A DNA stretch of 32,442 nt from Beroe ovata (GCA_946803715.1 CAMPET010000318.1:16722-49163); one strand, 5' to 3'. Shown: positions 19,741 through 30,919, counted from the first letter of the stretch. Program-made: numbers and translations. The notes: generated by a model not told the origin, from the sequence alone.

Positions 19741-20044
19741 NCCCTCTAGGACTCCTCCGGACTGCAGAAACGAGAGATGAACTCTGAGCCCAACGGCCCG
19801 TCACCTAGCTTTTGTATGCCTAGTCACGTCAGGTTTATCACGACATCACGTGACAAAAACATTTTCCTGTTAGTGCCTTTGTGCTCAATCGGCGGCTGGT
19901 ACATAGTTCTACGAACTAAGTAGGATATTCGCACTACTGGCACCGGAGCCTTCGCCAGGTTTATTTTGGGAATCATTTCATTCCTGCTGGCTTGTCACCA
20001 CATGAACATCTGGAGAGTTCTAACAACAACTGTTAGTTCCACTA

Positions 20045-20802
20045 TCATTTCCCAACTTCAATGATATATCTCCAACCTGTCATCACATGAGAATTTAACG
20101 TTCCAGCTGAAGGTAGATGAGTAAGTACTTCTTTCATTGAATTCGATGCCGATTGCGATATTGTGTGAGTGATTCCCTCTGGTGATATGATTGACGGCAT
20201 AAGTCTACCTCCTATTTCGCCTTGCCAATCTTGTCCAAAATATCGTTGATCTGTTGCGCATACATGATTGTCATTCTGTTGCATTCTACCATCTCTGATA
20301 ATGTTTTGACTTATGTCCGCGATGTAGCCCAATATTTTGCTTTGATTGTTGGTTTTAAGATTTGTGTTAGAGTGTCCTCATACTGCTTGATCTTGCGTTC
20401 ATATGCTTGTTTAATTGGCATGATTGCAGCTGAGCAATTTTTTGAAAAATCTGATTCATTTATTCTAGGAATCTTGATAACAACACTCATCAGGTCGATA
20501 GATGAGTACGATATGAGTGTTACCTTCTAATCCATTGCCATCCCTCGGTAAGACAGGATTTTGTATTTGGTTTTATCCTGTTGATTTGGTTTAGTGGTGA
20601 TGGCTTCCCGGGGAGTTGTACTGGTATATCCCAATGAATGGGACACATCTTCTTTTCCCCACCGGTAATTTCTCAACTTGAATTCCTCGAATTGTTCGAA
20701 ATATTGGTCAATACGTTCTTGAGGGCTCATTTCCGTGACATAGTAGGGATTGAAAGCTGCTGTGAGGTGGACCAAACACCATGTTAGCATGAGGTTGGCC
20801 AT
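20045..20802 (-). pseudogene. Third ORF in env position, signal-peptide-like start
   Basis: A first segment (20527-20802, 91 codons) begins MANLMLTWCLVHLTAAF, a short hydrophobic leader typical of a secreted or membrane protein, and continues with MSPQERIDQYFEQFEEFKL. A TAG at 20527-20529 is followed in frame by LISYSSIDLMSVVIKIPRI and a helical KQAYERKIKQYEDTLTQIL segment. The frame then changes near 20325, continuing as YIADISQNIIRDGR and ending at 20045. Placement after integrase, the leader and the acceptor-like site at 20806 suggest a spliced envelope-type gene. No fusion peptide, furin site or C-terminal membrane anchor was recognised, so the env assignment is inference only. Confidence 0.45.
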
Positions 20803-20825
20803 TCCCTGAAAAGTAATGTGTTAGC
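20803..20825 (-). promoter_or_regulatory. Splice-acceptor-like site before the third ORF
   Basis: The minus strand reads ACATTACTTTTCAG|GGAATGGCC. A pyrimidine tract and CAG (AG at 20806-20807) lie three bases before the MANL start codon. Retroviral env genes are usually made from a spliced subgenomic RNA, so the position fits. The matching donor was not located. Confidence 0.4.
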
Positions 20826-21013
20826 TAGGTATTGTGTAGTACCATTATCAATATCAATTGAACTTTTCTGCAGGTGCATATTCAACTTGCTTTGAACTGC
20901 ATGAATAAGATATTTACCTTTGTGCATTGAAACGACATGAATATAAATATTAGGACTCCCTATCACTTTATGTGAAACTAACATGCATGCATATTACAGT
21001 GGTTATTATTGTC

Positions 21014-24000
21014 TCATATAGAATGTAAAGTTTGAAGCAACATATAACTATTTAATAATGACGACCACTTCGGGTCGTTTCGAACATGCTCAGTGGTGTC
21101 ATTCACCAAGTCTTCACGATGTTCCGCTGTTGCTGCTTCTTCCTCTTGAATGGGAGAAAGGACGTCCTCTTCCGTATCCTGCCCTATGATGGTCTCTTGG
21201 TCATCCGAATCATTCATTATTTCATTTTCCAGCACCTCAATTTGTAGGAGGGCTTCGTCGTCCCAGCTGTGATTGAGATCTGGCTCTTCCGGCTCCTCTT
21301 GCTCTGCTGCTGGCACGGTGTCTGCTGTTGTTCGGTTGACATATCTTGCTAGAGCATTGGGTGACAACTGACACCTCTTGGTTCTGTTATAATGTACGAG
21401 AGCTGTTTCATATGGTGCTGTTGAATTCTCCACTTTGTAACTCAAATCAGAGATCTTTTCAATGATCTTATAAGGCCCTTTAAAAGGCTTAGCTAGTTTT
21501 GGACTCTTCTTATTTTCATATTTGCCTTTCAATATCCACACAAAATTTCCGATTTCGTGCGGTTGACCATATGCTTTCTTGTCATAGTGCGTTTTCATGT
21601 ACGTTCTTTTCGCCCCTAACTTGGCACTAGCCTGCTTTTGAATGTCTCCTAATGTATTTTCCAACCAATTTACGTAATCGTGGGGACATAAATTCTGATC
21701 CGATGGCATGTGTCCAAACAATAGATCAATTGGTAATCGAGCTTCTTCTCCAAACATCATTTTGAAGGGTGAGAATCCTGTTGAGCTGTGAATTTGTGTA
21801 TTATAGCTTAACACACATAAGGGTACATATTCACATCATGATTTTGGAGTTTTGTTGGCTTGTGTGGCAATACTTTGTTCTAGTGTGAGGTGCCATCGCT
21901 CTACCATCCCATTGTTAAATGCACAATATCCATGACTCGTGGTGTGACGAATACCCAGCAATTTGTACAGGTCTCTCATGAGTTCCGAGCAGAAGTTTGT
22001 CCCATTATCTGAATGTATCTTCTGTGGTAATCCAAAAATAGAGAAGTGTTTGTTCACCAATGTTGTTGCAATCGTAATGCTTGATGTCTCTTTTAGGGGC
22101 CAAGATCTAGCGAAGTTGGTGAATGCCCAAATAGCTGTCAAGAGAAATCTGTTTCCATGTTTGCTTTTTGCGTAAGGTCCCACCATATCAATCTGCATCA
22201 TTTCCCACTTGTGTTGTACCACTGTTGGATTCAGCAATCCTTTAGGTCGTCGTTGAGGTCTTTTGATCACCCCACAGGTGGTGCAACACTTGACGAAATT
22301 TTCAATTTGTTCCGTCATGTTAATCCAGTAATATGTGTTCTTCAACATGTCTATAACTTTTTGCGCCGATCGATGTCCTCCTGTCACTCCCGAATGACTC
22401 ATATGCAAGATGGTGGGGATTACGTGTTTTGGTACTATGAGTCTTTCTTGACCCTTTTTGTTAATGAAAAACAAACATCCTTTAATTAATTTCAGATTAT
22501 GCCGTTTTTGATAATACCATCTTATGGTTCCTGGTTCTTTTGACATTTCTTCTAGGGTTGGAGTTCTTTCCTCACTTACTATTTCAATCAAGGTTTTAAG
22601 ATCTTTGTCCTTTCGTTGATGATCTTTGATGTGCTGAAACGAAATATGATCGTCTTTGATGTCGTTTTCTGTGACGTTGTTGAGATCATGTGACACTCGT
22701 GATAATGCGTCAGCTGCTAAGTTCAATTTACCTGGTTTGTAAGTGATTGTATATTTATATTCCCCCAGGATTTCTAGCCAACGTGCTACTACCGCAGGAG
22801 GATTTTTGAAGTCGTGCAGCCATATCAAAGGTCTGTGATCTGATTTGATTTCAAATTCCTTGTCCAATAGCATGTATTTGAAATGCTGTACAAAGTGAAC
22901 AATTGCAAATGCCTCCAATTTTGTTGCTGAGTATGACATCTGTGGTTTTTTTAACGGGTGGGATGCGAATGCCACTGGTAGTAGCTGATTTGATCTTCTT
23001 ACTTGTAGTACTGCTCCTATTCCTGTTGAGCTTGCATCTGTGGTTAACACCATCGTATCGTCATCTCTGGGTATGGCTAGAATGTCAGATGAGATCAATC
23101 GTCTTTTCAGTTCATTGAAGGCATTGTCTGCTTCTTCTGTCCATACGAAATCTTTGATCGTTTTAGTGGTTAATTGGTAAAGAGGCTTTGCAATGATACC
23201 AAATTTGGGACAGAACTTTCTTAAATAGCCAAATAATCCTAGGGCTCGCCTACATTCTTTTGGAGTTGAGGGTGTTGGATAGTTCTTGACAGCTTCCAAT
23301 TTATCTTGTGCACATCTGATTCCCTCGTTAGAGATAATGAATCCTAGATATTTCACTTCAGTTTGGAATAATGCTGTCTTTTCCCCATGACATTTGATTC
23401 CCGCTTCATATAGTAGTTTTAAAACAATCATCAAGTTTCGAAGATGCTCTTCATATGTGTCACCATACACCAACACATCGTCTAAGAACGCTATTCCAAC
23501 TGATCTGGGAATATCAAGCACTTTTTGAATCACTCTCATAAATTTTTGTGAGGCGTTAGTGAGTCCCATTGGTAGCACTGTGAACTTGAATAGCCCATTG
23601 GGGCATATGATAGAGCTTTTCTCTTGATCACTTTCGCATAGCTTTAATTGGTAGTAGCCCATTTTAAGATCTATGGTGCTGAAGAATTTAGCACTGGGAA
23701 TTGAGGATAATAGTTCATTGATATTAGGTAATGGATATACTTCATACTTCATGAAAAGATATATTTCAGAAAAGAAAGATTCTTTTGAGATATGAATCAA
23801 AAATTGTTTCCTTGTTGAGCTTTCTGTAGTCACATACCAGTCTGAAGTCACCCTTCTTTTTCTTTGAATTAATGGATATTGGTGATGCCCAGTTTGAATC
23901 ACTATCTTGCAGTATACCTCGTTTTTTATATTCCTCGATGATTCCATCTAATACTAGTTGTTTTGCAGGGGTTAGAGTTCTAGGTCGTTGTCAGATTGGA

Positions 24001-24266
24001 TCGCAGTTAGTTTTGATGACTTCCCCGATTCCTTCATATAGTCCTAGAGGTTCCTTGTCAATGGCCAATACAAATTGTATTGGCTGTAGTTGCTTGTAGA
24101 ATTTCTCTTTTTGATTATGATCAATTTTAAATGGGGTTTGTTCTAGAGTTATTTTCAACTGTTTCCATCTTCTGTGGCTTTCCTCTTCTGATAGATTAAG
24201 GTCCATGACCGGATTTTTCACCATTCGGTCTTGCTGCTCTGATGCACTTTCGTGATTCTGTGACAT
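21014..24266 (-). pseudogene. pol: Retrotransposon 2 RT, RNase H and integrase
   Basis: From the 5' side: a pre-RT segment to the TGA at 23991, which continues in frame as QRPRTLTPAKQLVLDG and FRLVCDYRKLNKETIFDSY. The ~53-bp insertion follows, then YPLPNINELL, FSTIDLKMGYYQL (first catalytic Asp), MGLTNASQKFMR, FLDDVLVYG (catalytic DD) and RNase H LTTDASSTGIGAVLQ and IKSDHRPLIWL. The integrase has an H-H-C-C domain (HMSHSGVTGGHR, CCTTCG) and a triad in MQIDMVGPY, HSDNGTNF and NGMVERW with x59 and x35 spacing. A TGA at 21836-21838 replaces a probable Trp before YNTQIHSSTGFSPFKMMFG; the frame then reaches KGPYKI (GPY/F) and an acidic tail ending at 21014. Catalytic residues survive but the frame does not. 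Confidence 0.85.
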
Positions 24267-24331
24267 TTGGTAGATAATGTTTTCAGTTCCTGTTGAAAAA
24301 TTCCCGACAACTTCATTCTGAGATATCCATT

Positions 24332-25210
24332 TTACCTCGTCACTATCGTTAGTGAAGCAAATCGCGGATGTATCTTTATTGATAATCTGGTGCTCGTCGG
24401 TTCTTCCTTTTTGTTGTACCGTGCTACTTGTGGCTGAGGTCTGAATTTAACTGATATCCATTTCCTCGAATGAGGAGCTATGACGTGCATTCCTCCATCG
24501 CAAAGCACTTGACAATGTTGTATATATGTCAGATCTGGATAATCCATGTATTCAATGGGTATAATTGTTGATTCAAATAGTGTGACCGTTCTTTTTGCCA
24601 AAGAAATTTTACTTTTAGTCAGCTCAAGAAACCGAACGCCAAGAATAAGATTTTGGGAGATGGCTGGGATGATTACAGTGATTTCCATTGTGGTATTGGC
24701 AATTGTGATTGGCAAAACTGCTTGCCCAAAGGTGTCAAGAGGGTGTTTATCCGGGCTCATAAGCTGTTCTTCTGAGTGGATCCACTTTATTGCGTCATTT
24801 TTGATCTTATTGAATACCTTGTTGCTCATCACTGCCATAGCATTGCACCCGGTGTCCAGGAGCGCCAGTAGCGTTGTTTTGCCTACTGTGATTTTCACAA
24901 AAGGCAATCTGTTTGTTTGTTTTGCTCTACCATGGTGGTCCCTGATTCCCCTGTCTTTTCCAAAAATTTGGCATGTGGTTGATTTCTCGAGATGAACTTG
25001 GCCGATCTTCTCTGGATACCCCTTCTGCTGTTCTACAGTTGTATTCTCTACTACGGTCTCTCCGCTGAGTTTTTTAGTTATCTTGTCGTTGTTGGTTTTG
25101 GTAATTGTCCCAGTTTTGCCGATTGTTGTTGTGATATCTTTGCTGATTGGGTCTTGGATTTTCCCATCTTGGCCGGCTTGCTTGTCGAAATCCATTATCG
25201 TTGTTATACC
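24332..25210 (-). pseudogene. Retrotransposon 2 aspartic protease segment
   Basis: The frame opens after a TGA near 25208 and overlaps the 3' end of gag in a +1-type register. The overlap is Lys/Thr-rich. The retropepsin core is LLALLDTGCNAMAVMS, followed about 75 residues later by LILGVRFLELTKSKI, the expected ILG flap-to-C-terminal element. The frame is lost near 24395: the neighbouring frame continues ICFTNDSDEVKWISQNE toward RT, so a small indel is likely. Whether gag-pro fusion used frameshifting cannot be judged in this damaged copy. Confidence 0.75.
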
Positions 25211-26027
25211 TCATCTTGTCTGGTTGCCATGGTTTAGGTTGCCATGGTTTGAGTCGTCTCGACTGTTGTGGGTTGTTTAGGCCCGATGGTGCCATATTAC
25301 CATTGTATTGATATTGTTGATTAGCCTGCTGAATCTGATTAACTGCCATTGTTTCAACAATATTGGCAAGATTATTTACTCTTGCATCTACCCAATCATC
25401 TTTGTTATTGCATATCGCATTGACCTGATATGCACTAGGCACCTTGGAGGCTTCGTATCAACTTTCCAACAGCACTGCCAGATCCAATAATTGGTCGATG
25501 GTCATCTCAGGGTGCTCTCTGAGTCTTGCTGAAATCAACGGGTGATTCATGTTTGCCATAAAGTTCTGTCGGAGATTGGCTTCTCTTATTTGCTGGTTGT
25601 CTGCGCCCGGATATGCCATTTCTGCCATTCTTGACAGGTCCACAAAGAAATCTTGAACTTTCTCTGTTTTCAGTTTCTTTCTGGCTGACATTTCAGTGAT
25701 GTATTTGTCGGTGTTGTTAGCGTGATATCCTTCTGCTTTCTTTAATAGATCTATGACTTCCGGAAATGCCAGATTCCGATCCAGGTGTCGTGATATTCCT
25801 CTGAGTGCAGTGTCATCCAAGTGAGCTATGAGTAGACTGGCCAGCATGTTTTCAGGAACTCTCAGCGCTCGACAATATGCGTGAAATCTTTGCAAGAAGA
25901 TAAGTAAGTCAGACCCACGCTTGTATGGTGCTAGATTTCTGATGTATTGAACTGGTCCTGCTCTGATGCCAGGCATTCCTACATATGGAGGCGGTGCTCC
26001 CTGTGGTACGTCTCCTTCATCAGCCAT
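25074..26027 (-). pseudogene. gag: Retrotransposon 2 Gag with in-frame TGA
   Basis: The first 189 codons from MADEGDVPQG form a capsid-like domain (YKRGSDLLIFLQRFHAYCRA, AHLDDTALRGISRHL, then FFVDLSRMAEMAYPG and NLRQNFMANM). This resembles retrotransposon gag and is distantly similar in layout to element 1 Gag. A TGA at 25458-25460 is followed in the same frame by ~127 more codons that are Asn/Gln-rich with RPRWENPRPNQQRYHNNN, a basic nucleocapsid-like tail lacking any CCHC knuckle. The stop could be a mutation or, less likely, a readthrough codon; its AGT TGA TAC context is not a known strong readthrough signal. Confidence 0.75.
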
Positions 26028-26897
26028 TCCTATGTTATGGGAACAAATTGCAGGTTAGTAACAGGTGTCATTGTTATATCATGTACCCAATATCATAACA
26101 TGATACTGTGATATTGAATTCGTTGCACCTCATCATCATGTATCACCGTAAATAAAACATACATTGTGTTAATTACTGCAGCTTTGTTAACAGTAATTTA
26201 TACGATTAGCTAATACAGTACCGCTGTACGCTACCATGATCAATGTTATTTTTCATGTAATTCCACGGCACCTACATATCTGTATAATCCCTGATCATTC
26301 GACCACCCCGCGCATTCAACCACATGGTCTGAATTTGATCTTCTGATTTATGCAAATGAAATATCGGACTAAGGGTACATATGTAAGTGGATTTGTGGAC
26401 GATTGCTACGGGATAAGAAATAAATTTTATTAATTGATAGGCAGAGCAAGGGGAATGAAAGTACGAATATCAATTGCCATAAAAACATTATCCGACTCAA
26501 AAATTCTGTGATTAGATGTCCGATGCACTGATATGAACGTCACAATATAACGTACTCATTGAGCAGGTCAGAAAATTTGTGATCTTCGAAACAGGGACTA
26601 GTACCACAAATGCGTGCTAATACCACTTAACTATAGGGAGAATTAAAAGTTACGTGGTATGGAATTCCTTAAAATTTTTGACTACACCTGTTCTATGATT
26701 GAGTGTGCCTTGAAATTAGTTCATAATATCACTCGTACTAGAAACTCGTGCCCTCGTCATTCGTTCTCAGTATCCATCTCATTGCTTCACCAAATTAACG
26801 TTCAAAGTGCTAGTAAAGTGGAAACTCCGTGGTTGTATAAGGACCTTGGGAATCATGTTCACAGTCAGATGCCACAAAACGGTTTTGCTCAGGATTG
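26028..26897. other. No recognised gene; expected 5' LTR region of retrotransposon 2
   Basis: A/T-rich sequence. On the minus strand a block ending CATGATATAACA lies ~45-65 bp before gag and has an LTR-end look, but no TGG primer-binding site follows it and no second copy exists in the window. The plus frame at 26659-27171 is largely antisense to the protease ORF and lacks domain features. Confidence 0.35.
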
Positions 26898-27499
26898 TCA
26901 CAATGTAATCTCCGATGGAATTTCAGTAAGTATCATGAGTTTGATTTGTCTTCGCAGTTCCATGCTGTCATCGGTCACCTTGGTGTGCATGAGTTCATTG
27001 TTTGCCGCTCTTTGTCCCAACAGGCACACGAAAACTCCACAATCAACACTGTTTTCCTGTCGAGGCGTGTCAAAGCGCCTCCCTGATGCCCAACGCGACT
27101 GTTCATTTTTCCATTTGATCTCTAGTAGTCGGAAGAACATTTTTATATTCTTCAGTGCCTCCCAGCCATAGTCGAGATTCAGTGAATCGAATAAGGTGAT
27201 CGTGGATTGATGCGGATGTATCACCACTAACATCCAGTGACCACTCTTGCAGACGGGAAGCAGGATTTTCTGTAAGTGCAATGGGTCTCCCTTCACCCAC
27301 GATATGGCCTCTACTGGCCCATGCCGTTTTATCTTATTATATAGAAAGGATGTCCAGCATTGAATCGATCCATCACGCATGCGTTGGAGATTGTTGAAAT
27401 AGCTGTCCACAACAATGTCATTTAGAGGCAACCTATTGTCCAACAGACTTAAATCGTCACAGGTAAGAAACTGCTTTGTATTGTCCATGCTGTGTAGTG
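26898..27499 (-). CDS. Ulp1-like (C48) cysteine protease exon
   Basis: An open frame of 196 codons with the Ulp1/SENP fold signature: LPLNDIVVDSYFNNLQ near the start (usual WLnDexI motif), TSFLYNKI, then GHWMLVVIHP (His84), LFDSLN (Asp101), and RQENSVDCGVFVC with the oxyanion Gln144 and nucleophile Cys150. All four active-site residues are present and correctly spaced, so it could be active, cleaving SUMO-like isopeptide bonds. Length fits a bare catalytic domain. Just 5' of the ATG the minus strand reads TTTATCTCCCCCAG, a strong acceptor (AG at 27500-27501), so the ATG may be internal to a spliced gene with upstream exons. Ulp1 domains occur both in host genes and as accessory proteins of several DNA transposons; I cannot choose. 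Confidence 0.8.
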
Positions 27500-27838
27500 C
27501 TGGGGGAGATAAAAGGGTAAATTACGATTCAAAGGAATATGTTCTATGGCCGTTTCACTAATTATAGATCCCTATTTACAAGTACGGATGCGGCCATTTA
27601 TCAATGTCCTGTAAATAGTTATTGAAGCGAACATTGTTGTACCCTGGCTAGACAATGATAAGCAAATTTAGCATTAACAATTCACTCGGGAATTCCCTAA
27701 ATCAAAATTTTTCTACATAGGTATGGAAATACACAAACCACGATGAATGTACGTGCACACACGTTTGAAACGTTCATTAGGAATAATTGTACCGTAAGCG
27801 TACTCTACTATCATGATCGGCGTTCCATTCCACGAAGC

Positions 27839-28469
27839 TTATTGCGTGCCTTTAATATCATGATGATGAAGGTCATCAATGTGGTTTTTCAGTGTTATCC
27901 AAGGTTCTTTTTCATTGGCCAGATCTTCAGTGCGTTTTCCGACCAAGTTAGCTCTTCGCATGAGTTTTGCGAAGATACGTATGTGCTGTTTGCCGTGCAC
28001 ATGTGTGATCACTTTGGTATCAGATTCGAAGTTCTTCCTAAATGCATGGCAGCGGAGGTTTGTTACTAGTGCACTGGCTAGGGCATGGTGCTCAGTGAAG
28101 TGCGTTGCGGTAGCTCTTGAGCAGCTGGTTCCTGCCTTTCCATGCTGTTGTCATGGAATTTGACGCTTCGCCATCTTCGTCAGCAATGCTCATGTTTGGG
28201 AAGGCTTCAATAATGTCCCACATGTGGGGATCTTGCACGTTCCGCGTGAACTGTGCATTGTCTGTTGCTGCTGCAAGTTTCTCCTCCTGCCCTGCTGTTG
28301 GCAGGTTTTCAGCCACCGCTATGTTCTCAAATATGGAGGTTTCGTAGTAAAGGTCACTATCAGGGGACAGCTTCGTTTTATTCACGCTGTGCTTTTTCCC
28401 TCGAATGTGCATGAAAATCGACGATTTGTCGTTCATTTGGCATGCACAGAGAGGACACGTGTACTGCAT
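27839..28469 (-). CDS. U1/matrin-type C2H2 zinc-finger gene, frame-broken or spliced
   Basis: The first frame (28092-28469, 125 codons) begins with CPLCACQMNDKSSIFMHIRG, giving Cys5, Cys8, His21 and His27 (CX2CX12HX5H), a U1/matrin-type finger. An acidic linker follows. It stops at 28092, but another frame (to a TAA at 27839-27841) continues with ASALVTNLRCHAFRKNFES and ITHVHGKQHIRIF, which looks like a second finger of the same type (GKqH) missing one Cys. Either an indel or a short intron near 28095-28115 separates them. The ATG at 28469 lies in a context that also resembles an acceptor (TCATCCTCAAAATGCAG), so earlier exons are possible. It lies upstream of the Ulp1-like exon on the same strand and could belong to the same transcript. 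Confidence 0.5.
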
Positions 28470-29330
28470 TTTGAGGATGAGATTATGCTTTTGAAAGTCG
28501 CCATGAATTTATTTTCCCCAATAATAAAAGATTAAAGCACGGAGATACAATTTTTGCACCAGAAATAGAAGGCGTTACTGTACAACTTTGAGTTGCAAAT
28601 CGCACGTCTGTGTTGAAGTAAATATCTCCCATTCGATTGTTACGTCATGTGGAAAAATAACTAGGCACATAGCTGAAGTGTAGATTGTACTTTGCCCACT
28701 CGAGTTTGGTAAAGATTGTGTTTTTAGAGCTAAGGTGTCTTAATATTTCAACTTAACTTGATGCTATGCTACTATTATACACTGTTGGAGAGGTGATGAC
28801 ACGTTACCAGATGTGTTATGTCATACTTAGCATTACACTTGAAGATAAGCCCCCAATGTCCCCCAATCGATGCATGTCTCACGCATGAGACACAAGCCCA
28901 ACGGTGCATCAGTGGGTGAATCTCAGAGGGGCACCGGCTTCCCACACTCAATGCAGCCGGCGACTGCATCACTAGCAGCGCAAGTCGGAAACATCCCCTC
29001 TGTTAACAAGTTAGTCACCTGGGATTCTAACTAAGTGTGAGATTTAGACATTGACGACCATCCCCCGAGCACTAAGAAGACAACGTGCACGTGCTGAATA
29101 CGTGTATGTGTTTATGTGTGTGTATGTGTGTGCGCACGGTTGAAAAATGAAATGTTGTGTCATGCGGGGGTTATTCACACTGATACTTGGTATGATTGTA
29201 TAAGGCCACGTTACAAAATATGATGTAAGATCTCCTGACGCGCCCGGCGCATGTCCACCTTCCGCAATCACCATCGCAACGCCTGATCCTATATCCTCCC
29301 TGTCATGTTATAGTGGTGTCATCCACTATC
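28470..29330. other. No recognised gene
   Basis: No coding features found. A TG-rich simple repeat lies at about 29101-29135 (TGTGTGTATGTGTGTG). Positions 28866-28890 contain CATGTCTCACGCATGAGACA, a small inverted repeat. Confidence 0.4.
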
Positions 29331-29590
29331 TTCCGCCTGCGCCACCATTATTCCCTACGATTCCATCATCCCTTGGGCGGGTATTTAGGTATTAGGTAAA
29401 CATCAACCGGAATTTCCATCAGTCAGAAATCATTGCAATCAAAACATATAAACCGGAATTTTCCTTCGGCAATAATTCTTCATCATCCGCCGGCGCAACC
29501 ATCGTTTCCCTACCATACATCCAGTTCACATCCCTTGGGCGGGTATCCCTCAACAATGTTGAGTCAACATCAACCGGTATTATTCATCGG
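29331..29590 (+). repeat. Two diverged ~100-bp direct repeat units
   Basis: Units at about 29331-29420 and 29484-29590 share CCGCC(G/T)GCGC, ATTCCCTAC-like and the identical CATCCCTTGGGCGGGTAT-type core, then ACATCAACCGG. The spacer is ~153 bp from unit start to unit start. The second unit carries an extra CAACAATGTTG palindrome. No ORF spans them. Confidence 0.6.
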
Positions 29591-29640
29591 CTGGAATTTT
29601 CCCACGTATATCTATGTTTCCTATTCCTTTGAATCATCAT

Positions 29641-29718
29641 TGCGGTCATCATTGCGGTCTGGTGGTATCAAAGCCTTTGATGCGCACCAAATACCACCAG
29701 ACCGCAATGATGACCGCA
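29641..29718. repeat. Perfect 28-bp inverted repeat with 22-nt loop
   Basis: Arm 29641-29668 (starts TGCGGTCATCATTGCGG) is exactly complemented by 29691-29718. The loop contains TCAAAGCCTTTGA, itself palindromic. The left arm also ends a direct duplication of TCATCATTGCGG. The perfection of both arms implies recent origin or constraint. Confidence 0.9.
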
Positions 29719-30406
29719 GGGGAAAACTCGCCGCAGGTTAACCCTAATACATCAAAACTGTGTCATTACCCGTATGCGAAGCAAACTTTCTTATTAAACA
29801 GGTAGCTAATTTGTATAATATTTCATATACTCGCCTGATCGCCATAAAGTGTAATTGGAATTGTGACAAACTTAGTATCGGTGGAATGGGGCGTGCTCAT
29901 GTGGATCAGTTTTGTGCAATGGCTACTATTGGAAGACGTGTATTACTACTGTTTTAGTAAAATGTTTATCAGGTAATGTATTTGTGCTTTGATTGCGCCT
30001 AATAAACCTAATGTTAGAGTCTCGGTTGCCTGCTGGATTATCTAGTATGCACTTTTCATACATTATACTCAATCCAGCTGATAATTCGCGGCTCAATTGC
30101 AAAGGCGTAGTAATTAAAATGTAAGTATGCATGATTACCGCATGTTTCACAAGTTATGAAATAAGCTGATGAAGTTTGTGTAGATGTGTATGCTATTCTG
30201 AAACGTCCCAAGTCAACATGAGTTCGATAACTGCAAAAATTATGCCATGTACCCTGCCATATGTGTAAACAAAGCGGAATAATGAGAATATTTCCCATGT
30301 GCAACAAGATAAAGCAAGAAAATCATCCCGGGGCAATATTGATCTGTTAAGCTGAGGTCATATCTATTCAAATAAAATTTGACGGGTGATTTTTACAGGC
30401 TCCATT
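29719..30406. other. No recognised gene
   Basis: A/T-rich sequence with only short frames on both strands. Nothing resembles a domain, RNA gene or repeat end. Confidence 0.35.
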
Positions 30407-30601
30407 TGTCATTCCCGTAAAATTAGTGGTATAGTGGGGCATTCAACAACGGCATGCTCACAAGATAGCTAAGGCAGCCGTTTGCCTAATCAGGCTATAG
30501 TCTAGAGCTTATTAACCATTTAGCATGATATATGATAGAAGTTATCAATTGTGAACTTGCCCATGTTGTTGCCTGGTTCACTCTAGCGGGAGTGGAATGA
30601 C
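30407..30601 (+). repeat. 142-bp dispersed repeat, copy B, with possible inverted ends
   Basis: 30407-30548 matches 19114-19255. Continuing past the shared part, GGAATGAC at 30594-30601 complements GTCATTCC at 30408-30415, giving a possible ~195-bp element with 8-bp inverted ends. A solo LTR starting TGTCATTCC is the alternative. No target duplication is clear. Confidence 0.6.
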
Positions 30602-30919
30602 TTATAGATTTGTGAATTTCAGAGATATGACCTGGCTTTTGGAATCAATGAAACCACAATTCAACGTACTGGGGAACAAAGTAAACGATAGCAATATACA
30701 ACTTCAAGAATTTAAGTAAATAACATACTTCATTCGCATTTACTATTTCAAGTCGTAGATTATTTACTATCCGATTTACTACTCCAGTATTCAATAATTC
30801 AAGATGATGGTAGTCGTTCGGAGTCTAGATATGAATGATTGATTGCAATTTCATCTTATGGATCCCTATTATAATTTGGCATTCTCTCTTTTATATCTGT
30901 GCGTAGCATCGAAGTGCGT
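30602..30919. other. No recognised gene
   Basis: A/T-rich sequence. ATTATAATTTGG at about 30868 recurs near 31278 and may mark the left border of a diverged duplication covering the motif pairs at 30920 and 31385. Confidence 0.3.

Larger units (their letters stand above)
20045..26027 (-). mobile_element. Ty3/gypsy-type LTR retrotransposon 2, decayed, with third ORF
   Basis: Minus-strand order: gag, protease, RT, RNase H, integrase, then an extra ORF in the env position. Lesions include TGA codons at 25458-25460, 23991-23993 and 21836-21838, a frameshift near 24395 and a ~53-bp insertion in RT near 23738-23790. LTRs were not identified: the left side is cut by the N at 19741, and no matching sequence was found right of 26027. 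It is not a close relative of element 1; RT and integrase differ throughout. Confidence 0.85.

Noticed and set aside
2898-25460. Recurrent in-frame TGA codons considered as codon reassignment or selenocysteine
   Set aside because: Stops in the relics also include TAA and TAG. One TGA (23991) is explained by CGA to TGA decay, and intact frames such as pol 1 end and behave normally.
26659-27171. Plus-strand 170-codon frame
   Set aside because: Antisense to the Ulp1-like exon over much of its length, with no domain; a shadow frame.
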